Below are positions 8,340-15,649 of a DNA stretch of 64,000 nt, one piece after another; position 1 is the stretch's first letter; each line of letters opens with the position of its first letter. This stretch comes from UBA6814 sp040753075. Lineage in GTDB: Bacteria > Desulfobacterota > Desulfovibrionia > Desulfovibrionales > Desulfovibrionaceae. The notes below the pieces were generated by a model that did not search any database, was not told where the DNA came from, and saw nothing but the letters and a program-made list of their open reading frames with translations. The stretch spans positions 1-64,000 of the forward strand of contig JBFMHA010000015.1 of NCBI GenBank assembly GCA_040753075.1, in the 5' to 3' direction. The position numbers and the translations under genes were made by a program.

Positions 8340-9230
8340 TCAGTTCACGCGCTCCACGATGTAGCGGGCCAGGTCCCGCAGGAAACCGGCCGGGGGTCCG
8401 TCCAGGGAGGCCAGGTGCTCCAGGGCCTCGTCCGCCGCGACGTGGGCCAGGCGGCGGCTTTCGTCCAGGCCCGCCAGGCTCACGTACGTCACCTTGCCCT
8501 GGCGCTGGTCGCTGCCCACGGGCTTGCCGATGGTCTTCTCGTCGCCCACCACGTCCAGGATGTCGTCGGCGATCTGGAAGGCCACGCCCACGGCCCGGCC
8601 GTAGCCCTCGGCCCGGGCCGCGAAGCCCTCGCCGGCCCCGGAGAGCGCGGCCCCGGCCTGGCAGGCCGCGGTGATGAGGGCCCCGGTCTTCATGGCGTGC
8701 ATGGCGCGCAGTTCGGGCAGGGCCACCCCGGTCTTCCCGGTCAGCTCCATGTCCACGGCCTGGCCGCCCACCATGCCCGAGGGTCCGGCCCCCCGGGCCA
8801 GGACCGCGGCGGCCCGGAGCACCCGCTCCGGGGGCAGGCCGCCGGGGTTGTCCAGAATCAGGGAGAAGGCCTCGGTGAGCAGGCCGTCCCCGGCCAGGAT
8901 GGCCGCGGCCTCGCCGAAGACCTTGTGGTTGGTGGGCCGGCCCCGGCGCAGGTCGTCGTTGTCCATGGCCGGCAGATCGTCGTGCACCAGGGAATAGGTG
9001 TGGACCAGCTCCAGGGCCGCGGCCGCGGGCAGGGCCGCGTCGCCGGCCAGGCCGCCCAGTTCGGCCCAGGCCAGGCACAGGGCCGGACGCATCCGCTTGC
9101 CCCCGGCCAGGAGGCTGTACTCCATGGCCGCGAGCAGGCCCTCGGGAGCGCCCTTGCCGCGCAGGCAGCCGGCCAGGTAGGCCTCGGTCCGCCGGGCATA
9201 GGCCGCCAGGGTGTCCTTAACCGTCGCCAT
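8340..9230 (-). CDS. ispA: Polyprenyl (farnesyl/geranyl) diphosphate synthase
   Basis: Cytoplasmic prenyltransferase that condenses isopentenyl diphosphate units. The product has GGKRMRP, the first Asp-rich motif DDLPAMDNDDLRRGRPT and the second motif in FQIADDILDVVGDEK, plus the KTGALI segment. Length (296 residues) is normal for IspA. ATG 9230 is given as start; an in-frame GTG at 9236 is equally possible. Either overlaps the end of xseB, as in many bacteria where xseB-ispA-dxs are one operon. Confidence 0.93.
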   Translation of the reverse strand: MATVKDTLAAYARRTEAYLAGCLRGKGAPEGLLAAMEYSLLAGGKRMRPALCLAWAELGGLAGDAALPAAAALELVHTYSLVHDDLPAMDNDDLRRGRPTNHKVFGEAAAILAGDGLLTEAFSLILDNPGGLPPERVLRAAAVLARGAGPSGMVGGQAVDMELTGKTGVALPELRAMHAMKTGALITAACQAGAALSGAGEGFAARAEGYGRAVGVAFQIADDILDVVGDEKTIGKPVGSDQRQGKVTYVSLAGLDESRRLAHVAADEALEHLASLDGPPAGFLRDLARYIVERVN

Positions 9231-9459
9231 CTTCACCGTCCGGGGCTTCCGGTTTGAAATCCTGGGCCAGGCCCTGGCGCACCACGGCCACCTCGTTCCT
9301 GGCCTGCTCCAGCCGCTTGCGGCAGGCCGCGGCCAGGGCCACGCCTTCCTTGAACAGGGCCACGCCCTTCTCCAGGGGGACCTCCCCGGCCTCCAGCTCC
9401 TCGACGATGGCCGAGAGCCGGGCCAGGGAATCCTCGAACGTCTCCTGCTTCTTCGCCAT
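9217..9459 (-). CDS. xseB: Exodeoxyribonuclease VII small subunit
   Basis: An 80-residue partner of XseA in the single-strand DNA exonuclease VII. It shows the family core FEDSLARLSAIVEELEAGEVPLEK, then a second helix with the Leu/Ala heptad pattern. ATG 9459 is preferred to GTG 9465 because of the GAGG at correct spacing. Here xseB is separated from xseA by an M23 peptidase gene, although the three remain closely packed. The 3' end overlaps ispA. Confidence 0.93.
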   Translation of the reverse strand: MAKKQETFEDSLARLSAIVEELEAGEVPLEKGVALFKEGVALAAACRKRLEQARNEVAVVRQGLAQDFKPEAPDGEDGDG

Positions 9460-9466
9460 GCCCACC

Positions 9467-10354
9467 TCAGAATGCGCAGCCGTTATCCACCAGGGGCAGG
9501 GGGTCCACCTTCTGCCCCAGGACCGACAGCCCGAAGTGCAGGTGCGGCCCGGTGACCCGGCCGGTGGCCCCCGCCCGGCCCAGGACCTGGCCCCTGGCCA
9601 CGAACTGGCCCGGGGAGACGTCGACGCCCGAGAGGTGGAAGTACATGCTCACCACCCCCTGGCCGTGGTCCAGGTACACCGAGCGGCCGGAAAAATAGTG
9701 GTCCGCGGCCAGGGCCACCCGACCCGCGCCCATGGCGCGCACCGGCTCGCCCTCGGCGGCCCGCAGGTCCACGCCGCCGTGCGGCGCGCGGGGCCGGCCG
9801 TTGAAGAAGCGGCGCAGGCCGTACTCGCTGCCCACTGCGCCGTCCACCGGCCGGACCAGGGGGCACTCCAGGAACAGGCCGGGGTCGGCCGCGTCCAGGA
9901 CCCTGCGCACCTCCTCCTTCTCGCGGCGGTGGCGCTCCAGGGCCTTGGCCGGCAACTCCACGTACTCCTCCTCGACCTCCAGGCGCTGTTCGGCGAAGGC
10001 GCGCTCCTTCACCGCCACCTTGCTGTGCCTCGCCGTGCGGCCCGCGGCCGTTTCGGCGAAGACATGGAGTACACCATGCCCCGCCGGCGCGTCCAGCCCG
10101 ACCCCCAGGAGCATCCCGGCCGCGAAGCCCCGGCCGGTCTCGTAGGCCAGGGGCGAGAATTCCCGGTCCAGCCAGCGCACGGTGAGGTTGCGCAGGGGCG
10201 CGTCCGACTCCACCCGGACGAAGAAGGCCCGGCCCCGCTCCACCGCGGACGGGCACTGCACGGTGAAGCCCCCCGCCGCAGCCGTCCGGCCGGACAGGAG
10301 CAGGAGGAACGCCGCCAGACAGATGGACAACGCCGCAGATCCGCGCCGGATCAC
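9467..10354 (-). CDS. Secreted M23-family (LytM-type) metallopeptidase
   Basis: A 295-residue exported protein with an N-terminal signal sequence (about residues 1-27, ending TAAAGG), a beta-rich middle, a short helical segment, and a C-terminal M23 domain. The zinc-site motifs HGGVDL and HLHFG are intact, and SGRSVYLDHGQGVVSMYFHLSGV is typical of the family. It should cleave peptidoglycan cross-bridges or act as a cell-wall hydrolase in the periplasm. GTG 10354 overlaps the xseA stop as GTGA, so it is coupled to xseA; it sits unusually between xseA and xseB. Confidence 0.88.
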   Translation of the reverse strand: MIRRGSAALSICLAAFLLLLSGRTAAAGGFTVQCPSAVERGRAFFVRVESDAPLRNLTVRWLDREFSPLAYETGRGFAAGMLLGVGLDAPAGHGVLHVFAETAAGRTARHSKVAVKERAFAEQRLEVEEEYVELPAKALERHRREKEEVRRVLDAADPGLFLECPLVRPVDGAVGSEYGLRRFFNGRPRAPHGGVDLRAAEGEPVRAMGAGRVALAADHYFSGRSVYLDHGQGVVSMYFHLSGVDVSPGQFVARGQVLGRAGATGRVTGPHLHFGLSVLGQKVDPLPLVDNGCAF

Positions 10355-11766
10355 CCTTCCCCCCCCTCCCGGGACTCCTCCCGGGACTCCTCTGGGGGCT
10401 CCACCCGGGCCGCCACCCGGCCGCCCCGGGTGCGGATGTCCAGGCCGTCGCCCGGGGACACCTCGCCGGGGTCGCGCAGGAAGCGGCCGGTGCGGCGCAC
10501 CGTGACCAGGCTGTAGCCCCGCGCCAGGGGCGCTTCCGGATCCAGGGCCGAGAGCCTGGCCTCGGCCAGGGCCAGGCCGTGCTCCCGGCGTCGCGCCATG
10601 GCCTCGGCCGCGGGCTCCAGGCGGCGGGCCAGGGCCTCGAACCTCCCGGCCCGCTCCTCCACCTTTCCGGGACCGAAGGCCCGCTCCAGGCCAACGGCGG
10701 CGCGGTCCAGGCCGGCCGCGGCGCGGTCCAGCAGGCTCCGGGCGGCCCGGTCCAGGGCCCGGGTCTCGCGGACGAAGGCCGCCTCCAGCCGCTCCAGGCG
10801 GCGCTGCGGCGAGAGCCAGGCCAGGGCGCGCGAGAGGCGCTCCAGGCCGGTTTCCCGGCCCGCGAGGAAGCGGGAGAAGCTGCGCAGCAGGGCCGTCTCC
10901 AGGCCGTCCACCTGCTGCGCCAGGGCCAGGCGCTCGGGCCAGAGGAGCTGGGCCGCGTGGGAGGGCGTGGCCGCGCGCAGGTCCGCGACGAGGTCGGCGA
11001 GCGACACGTCCTTCTCGTGGCCGATGCCCGCCATCACCGGCAGGGGACAGCGGAACACGGCCTCGGCCACGGCCTCCTCGTTGAAGGCCCAGAGGTCCTC
11101 CAGGGAGCCGCCGCCGCGGATGAGGACCACCACCTCGGCCCAGCCGTCGGCCGCAGCCTGCTGCATGGCGGCGACTATCTGCTCCGGGGCGGACGGCCCC
11201 TGCACCAGGGTGGGATGGATGCGGATGGACGCGCCCCGGCCGCGCTCGCCGGCGATGCGCAGGAAGTCGCGGATGGCCGCGCCCTCGGGGGACGTCACCA
11301 CGGCCACGCGGTCGGGGTGCGGCGGCAGGGACCGCTTGCGGGCCTGATCGAAAAAGCCCCGGGCCGCGAGCTTCTGCTTCAGGGCCTCGAAGCGCAGGTG
11401 CAGGTCGCCGACGCCGTATTCCTGGACCAGCTCGGCCACCAGCTGGTACACGCCGCGCGGGGCGTACACCCCGATGCGGCCCGCGGCCAGCACCTCCATG
11501 CCCTCGGCCAGGGTGAAGGGCTCCTGGTCGTCCAGGACCTCGCCGGTGAGGGGGTCCACCCCGCCGCCCGCGCCCTCGCGGCGGCGATGCCGGAACCAGA
11601 CCACGGACAGCACCGCGTCCGCGTCGCGCAGGGTGAAGTACACATGCCCTGACGCCGGCCGCGACAGGCTCCCCACCTGCCCGCGCACCCACACGAAGGG
11701 GAACTGTCCCCCCAGCACCTCGCCCACGGCCGAGGTCAGTTCGCGCACGGTGAAGACGTGGGGCAA
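10351..11766 (-). CDS. xseA: Exodeoxyribonuclease VII large subunit
   Basis: Catalytic and DNA-binding subunit of exonuclease VII, which degrades single-stranded DNA from both ends. The 471-residue product has the N-terminal OB fold (FPFVWVRGQVGSLSRPASGH), the catalytic-domain motifs VVTSPEGAAIRDFL and VVLIRGGGSLEDLWAFN, then GIGHEKDVSLADLVADLRAATPS, and a long Arg/Leu-rich coiled-coil tail. The ending LARGYSLV...GDGLDIRTRGGRVAARV is the family C terminus. The start ATG 11766 lies 25 nt after the LysE-family gene on the same strand. Confidence 0.95.
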   Translation of the reverse strand: MPHVFTVRELTSAVGEVLGGQFPFVWVRGQVGSLSRPASGHVYFTLRDADAVLSVVWFRHRRREGAGGGVDPLTGEVLDDQEPFTLAEGMEVLAAGRIGVYAPRGVYQLVAELVQEYGVGDLHLRFEALKQKLAARGFFDQARKRSLPPHPDRVAVVTSPEGAAIRDFLRIAGERGRGASIRIHPTLVQGPSAPEQIVAAMQQAAADGWAEVVVLIRGGGSLEDLWAFNEEAVAEAVFRCPLPVMAGIGHEKDVSLADLVADLRAATPSHAAQLLWPERLALAQQVDGLETALLRSFSRFLAGRETGLERLSRALAWLSPQRRLERLEAAFVRETRALDRAARSLLDRAAAGLDRAAVGLERAFGPGKVEERAGRFEALARRLEPAAEAMARRREHGLALAEARLSALDPEAPLARGYSLVTVRRTGRFLRDPGEVSPGDGLDIRTRGGRVAARVEPPEESREESREGGEG

Positions 11767-11791
11767 TGGGTCTCCTGTCCCGCTTTGCCGG

Positions 11792-12412
11792 CTACTCCGC
11801 GGCCACCGCGACGCCGCAGCCGATGAAGATGGCGCCGGACGCGCGGTTGGCCAGACGCAGGGCGCGGCGGCTGCGCAGGAGCCTGATTGCCCGGGCCGCG
11901 GCCAGGGCGTAGGCCGCGGCGCAGGCCGCCAGCACCACCAGGCAGGCGCCGGCCAGGCGGGCCACGTCGCCGTTGGTCAGGGTGGACATGTCCACGAACG
12001 CGGGCAGGAAGCTGCAGTAGAACAGGATGACCTTGGGGTTGCCCATGCAGATCACGAACCCGCCCAGCACGCCGCCGGCCATGCTGCGCCGGCGGGATAC
12101 GGCCTCGGGCCGCACGGTGATCATGTCGCCCCGGCCCAGCCAGGCCTGCACGCCCAGCCAGACCAGGTAGGCCGCGCCCGCCCACTTCACCACCATGAAC
12201 ACCCCGCCCAGGCTGGCGGCCAGGTGGGACATGCCGTAGGCCGCCAGGAGCAGGTACGCCATGTCGCCGAAGGCCACGCCCAGGGTCATGACCATGGCCG
12301 AGCCGAAGCCCGAGCTCACCGACCGGGCGGTGATGGCCAACATGCAAGGCCCCGGGGTGATGCAGGCCACGAAGAAGGCCGCGGCGAAGGCCAGCAGCGC
12401 GCCGACGCCCAC
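11792..12412 (-). CDS. LysE/RhtB-family amino-acid exporter
   Basis: A 206-residue inner-membrane protein with about six hydrophobic segments and the LysE/RhtB signature near the N terminus (FFVACITPGPCMLAITARS), with GNPKVILFYCSFLPAF in the third quarter. Members export amino acids or derivatives such as homoserine, threonine or lysine; the substrate here cannot be read. GTG 12412 directly follows the proS stop, and the GGAGG is inside the proS end, so translation is coupled. Part of the ispG-to-dxs run, with no obvious functional link to isoprenoids. Confidence 0.85.
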   Translation of the reverse strand: MGVGALLAFAAAFFVACITPGPCMLAITARSVSSGFGSAMVMTLGVAFGDMAYLLLAAYGMSHLAASLGGVFMVVKWAGAAYLVWLGVQAWLGRGDMITVRPEAVSRRRSMAGGVLGGFVICMGNPKVILFYCSFLPAFVDMSTLTNGDVARLAGACLVVLAACAAAYALAAARAIRLLRSRRALRLANRASGAIFIGCGVAVAAE

Positions 12413-14143
12413 CTAGTCCTCCAGCCCCCAGCCGGCGCGCACCTGCCTGCGCCAGGCGGCGAAGGCCTCGGCGAAGCCGTCCAGGGGGAGCTTGCTCTTC
12501 TCGCCGGTGCGGCGGTCCTTGGCCTCCACCACGCCCTCGGCCAGGCCCTTGCCGCCGATGGTGAGCTGCATGGGCCAGCCGCAGAGGTCCGCGTCCTTGA
12601 ACTTGACTCCGGGCCGCTCGTCCCGGTCGTCCAGCACCGTCTCCACGCCCAGCCTGCCCAACAGCGCGTAGATCTCCTCGGCCTTGGCGCTCACCTCGTC
12701 CCCGGCCTTGCCCAGGCTGAGCACCGCGGCCTCGAAGGGGGCCACCGGCGGCGGGAACCTGATGCCGTCGGCGTCGTGGTTCTGCTCGATGCAGGCGGCC
12801 ACGATCCGGGACACGCCGATGCCGTAGCAGCCCATGACCATGAGTTGCTCCTTGCCCGCCTCGTCCAGGAACTTGGCGTTCAGGGCCTTGGAGTACTTGA
12901 GCCCGAGCTTGAACACATGCCCCACCTCGATGCCCTTGGTGAAGGCGATCCGTCCGCCGCAGCGCGGGCAGGGGTCGTCCTGGGTTATGGTGCGCAGCTC
13001 CGCGTAGCCCGTAAGCTTCGCGTCACGGGTCAGGTCCAGGCGCAGCACGTGGGCGTCGGCGGCGTTGGCCCCGGCGGCCCAGTCGTTGCCGAGCTTCAGC
13101 TCATTGTCCGCGTAGAGCTTGGTCACCTTGAGGCCCTGCGGCCCGGCGAAGCCCACCGGCGCGCCGGATATGGCCTGCACCTGCTCCGGGGTGGCCAGGG
13201 TGAGATCGATGACCCCCAGGAGGTTCTTGAACTTCACCTCGTTCAGCTCCCGGTCGCCGCGCACCAGGGCGGCCACGGGCTGGCCGTCGGCCATGTAAAG
13301 CAGGGTCTTGACGATGCGGGCGGGCGCGATCTTCAGGAAGCCGGCCACCTCCTCCACGGTGTGCATCCCGGGAGTGGAGACCTGCTCCAGGGCGGGGCAA
13401 GAGGCCGGGGTCGGGGCCTCGGCCAGCTTCACCTCGGCCTTCTCCAGGTTGGCGGCGTACTCGCAGCCCTGGCACACGGCGATGGTGTCCTCGCCGGTGT
13501 CGGCCAGGACCATGAACTCGTGGGAATAGGACCCGCCGATGGGGCCGGAGTCGGCCTCCACCGCGCGGAAGCGCATGCCCAGCCGGGAGAACGCCTTCTG
13601 GTAGGCCTCGTACATGCCCCGGTAGCTCGCCTCGGCCCCGGCCTCGTCCCGGTCGAAGGAGTAGCCGTCCTTCATCACGAACTCCCGGCCGCGCATGAGC
13701 CCGAAGCGGGGCCGGATCTCGTCCCGGAACTTGGTCTGCACCTGGTAGAGGTTCAGGGGAAGCTGGCGGTAGCTCTTGACCTCGCCCCGCACCAGGTCGG
13801 TGATGACCTCCTCGTGGGTGGGGCCCAGGCAGTAGTCGCGGCCGTGCCGGTCCTCGAAGCGCAGGAGCTCCTTGCCGTACACCTCCCAGCGGCCGGACTC
13901 GCGCCACAGGTCGCCGGGCTGGACCATGGGCATGAGCACCTCCTGGGCTCCGGCGCGGTTCATCTCCTCCCGGATGATGTCCGCCACCTTGTTGAGCGCC
14001 TTGAGGCCCAGGGGCAGGTAGGAATAGATGCCCGAGGTCAGCTTGCGGATCATGCCCGCCCGGGTGAGCAGCTTGTGGCTGACCACCTCGGCGTCGCCCG
14101 GGGCCTCCTTGAGGGTGGGCGCGTACATCTTGGACAGTTTCAT
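12413..14143 (-). CDS. proS: Prolyl-tRNA synthetase
   Basis: Charges tRNA-Pro. The 576-residue length matches the bacterial form with an inserted editing domain. Motifs seen: motif 1 region around SGIYSYLPLGLKALNKV, motif 2 TKFRDEIRPRFGLMRGREFVMKD, the insertion domain with IVKTLLYMADG, motif 3 GCYGIGVSRI, and a C-terminal anticodon-binding domain (VETVLDDRDERPGVKFKDADL). The ATG overlaps the ispG stop as ATGA. Confidence 0.96.
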   Translation of the reverse strand: MKLSKMYAPTLKEAPGDAEVVSHKLLTRAGMIRKLTSGIYSYLPLGLKALNKVADIIREEMNRAGAQEVLMPMVQPGDLWRESGRWEVYGKELLRFEDRHGRDYCLGPTHEEVITDLVRGEVKSYRQLPLNLYQVQTKFRDEIRPRFGLMRGREFVMKDGYSFDRDEAGAEASYRGMYEAYQKAFSRLGMRFRAVEADSGPIGGSYSHEFMVLADTGEDTIAVCQGCEYAANLEKAEVKLAEAPTPASCPALEQVSTPGMHTVEEVAGFLKIAPARIVKTLLYMADGQPVAALVRGDRELNEVKFKNLLGVIDLTLATPEQVQAISGAPVGFAGPQGLKVTKLYADNELKLGNDWAAGANAADAHVLRLDLTRDAKLTGYAELRTITQDDPCPRCGGRIAFTKGIEVGHVFKLGLKYSKALNAKFLDEAGKEQLMVMGCYGIGVSRIVAACIEQNHDADGIRFPPPVAPFEAAVLSLGKAGDEVSAKAEEIYALLGRLGVETVLDDRDERPGVKFKDADLCGWPMQLTIGGKGLAEGVVEAKDRRTGEKSKLPLDGFAEAFAAWRRQVRAGWGLED

Positions 14144-15228
14144 GCAGTGCGTCTCCGTTCTTCGAGGAATGTGTCGAGTTCTTCGAGAAAGGCGGGCAGC
14201 AGGTCCTTTTCCTTGACCTTGCGCACCACCTCGCCCTTGCGGAAGATGATGCCCAGGCCGCGGCCGCCGGCCAGGCCGATGTCCGCCTCCCGGGCCTCGC
14301 CCGGCCCGTTCACCACGCAGCCCATCACCGCCACGGTGAAGACCTCGGGCACGGCCAGGAGATGTTTCTCCACGGCCCGGGCCAGGCCGGCCAGGTCGAT
14401 CTCGGTGCGGCCGCAGGTGGGGCAGGCCACGATCTCCGGCCCCCGGGCGCGCAGGCCCAGGGCGCGCAGGAGCTCCCAGGCCACCAGCATCTCGTCCACC
14501 GGATCGCCGGTGACGGATACGCGGAGGGTGTCGCCCAGGCCCTCGGCCAGGAGGATGCCCAGGCCCACGCTGCTCTTCACCGCGGCCCGGGTCAGGGTGC
14601 CGGCCTCGGTGACCCCGATGTGCAGCGGGTAGTCGCACTGCCCGGCCAGGAGGCGGTAGGCGGCCACCGTGTGCAGCACCGAGGAGGACTTGAGGGAAAT
14701 CTTGATGTCGCGGAAGTCCCGCTCCTCCAGGAGTCGGACGTGCCCCAGCGCGCTCTCCACCATGGCCTCGGGGGTGGGGCCGCCGAACTTCTTCAGCAGG
14801 TCCTTCTCCACCGACCCGGAGTTCACGCCGATGCGGATGGGCGCGCCCCGCTCCCGGGCGGCCCGCACCACCTCGTCGACCTTCCGCCTGCCCCCGATGT
14901 TGCCGGGGTTGATGCGCAGCGCGTCCACCCCGGCCTCCAGGGCGGCCAGCGCCAGGCGGTGGTCGAAATGGATGTCCGCCACCAGCGGCAGGGGCGAGGC
15001 GGCCCTGATGTCGCGGATGGCGGCCGCGGCGGCCGCGTCGAGCACGGCCAGGCGCGCCACCTCGCAGCCCGCGCCGGCCAGTTCGCGGATCTGGGCCAGG
15101 GTGGCGGCCGCGTCCCGGGTGTCGGTGTTGCACATGCTCTGCACCACCACCGGGTTGTCTCCGCCCACGGCCACGCCGCCGATGCGCACCACCCTGCTCT
15201 GCCGCCGTTTCCTGACCACGCTCTCCAT
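14140..15228 (-). CDS. ispG: 4-hydroxy-3-methylbut-2-en-1-yl diphosphate synthase
   Basis: [4Fe-4S] reductase of the MEP isoprenoid pathway (MEcPP to HMBPP). The 362-residue protein has VVVQSMCNTDTRD, PLVADIHFDHRLA, RINPGNIGG, the Fe-S site ACPTCGRTEID and the third-Cys region VMGCVVNGPGEAREADIG. Normal bacterial length. First gene of the minus-strand run ispG-proS-lysE-xseA-M23-xseB-ispA-dxs; no clear promoter was recognised upstream of it. Confidence 0.96.
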   Translation of the reverse strand: MESVVRKRRQSRVVRIGGVAVGGDNPVVVQSMCNTDTRDAAATLAQIRELAGAGCEVARLAVLDAAAAAAIRDIRAASPLPLVADIHFDHRLALAALEAGVDALRINPGNIGGRRKVDEVVRAARERGAPIRIGVNSGSVEKDLLKKFGGPTPEAMVESALGHVRLLEERDFRDIKISLKSSSVLHTVAAYRLLAGQCDYPLHIGVTEAGTLTRAAVKSSVGLGILLAEGLGDTLRVSVTGDPVDEMLVAWELLRALGLRARGPEIVACPTCGRTEIDLAGLARAVEKHLLAVPEVFTVAVMGCVVNGPGEAREADIGLAGGRGLGIIFRKGEVVRKVKEKDLLPAFLEELDTFLEERRRTA

Positions 15229-15482
15229 GTCCGCTCCGGGACCCGAGGCTTATCTCAATTCCCGACGCAAGCCAAGGACCGGAACCCTCGCCCGGCCGGA
15301 GGGTCCAGGTCCATTGCCGCAGATTCGCCCGTGCGGACAATGCCGGACCATTTCCCCGCAAAACGGGCCAAGTCGCCGGGCGCGAGGAGTTGCCGGCGCT
15401 CGCTCCGCTCTGGAGCAATGCATCTCGAGGCCCCGACTGTATGGACCGGCGTCGGAGCCCATCTCGAATGAGACGCAACCTA

Positions 15483-15511
15483 TTGACAATTATTAAAATA
15501 TTTGTCATAAG
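15483..15511 (+). promoter_or_regulatory. Putative promoter for the chemoreceptor
   Basis: Perfect TTGACA (15483-15488), a 17-nt spacer and CATAAG (15506-15511) point rightward to the chemoreceptor start 139 nt away. The second TTGACA (15563-15568) has no good -10 partner. Confidence 0.5.
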
Positions 15512-15523
15512 AATTGTTCTTAT
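15507..15523. promoter_or_regulatory. Palindromic operator-like site
   Basis: ATAAGAA-TTG-TTCTTAT is a perfect 7-3-7 inverted repeat that overlaps the predicted -10 box. A second inverted repeat, TGACAA(N12)TTGTCA, lies over the spacer at about 15484-15507. Both suggest binding of a dimeric repressor, identity unknown. Confidence 0.5.
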
Positions 15524-15649
15524 TCTCTGCTCGAATAATCGCTTCAAATGAGACATCAACTATTGACAATTAAAAAAATGTTGGGCAGGTGACTCACTCG
15601 TTTTTTCTACCAAAATTGTCGTTTTTTATTCCAGCCCGCGGGAGGGGCC

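Larger units (their letters stand above)
15467..15572. repeat. Direct repeat pair, 80-bp period
   Basis: The 26-nt unit aatgagac(N6)tattgacaatta occurs at 15467-15492 and again at 15547-15572, with 22 of 26 positions identical and a spacing of exactly 80 nt. Each copy includes a TTGACA hexamer. It lies upstream of the chemoreceptor gene. Confidence 0.75.
15229..15649. other. Intergenic region between divergent ispG and chemoreceptor
   Basis: About 420 nt without a gene. The ispG-proximal two thirds are G+C-rich and show nothing recognisable. From about 15467 the DNA becomes A+T-rich and contains an 80-nt-spaced direct repeat, a perfect palindrome and a promoter-like pair, described separately. 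Confidence 0.7.

Noticed and set aside
6517..8364. Plus-strand frame of about 600 codons opposite dxs
   Set aside because: Antisense shadow of dxs, with no recognisable domain or ribosome site.
8340..9236. GTG 9236 as the ispA start
   Set aside because: Not excluded, but ATG 9230 is preferred by codon type; the difference is only two residues.
11474..14632. Plus-strand frame of over 1000 codons spanning xseA, lysE and proS
   Set aside because: It crosses several coupled minus-strand genes and has shadow-type composition.
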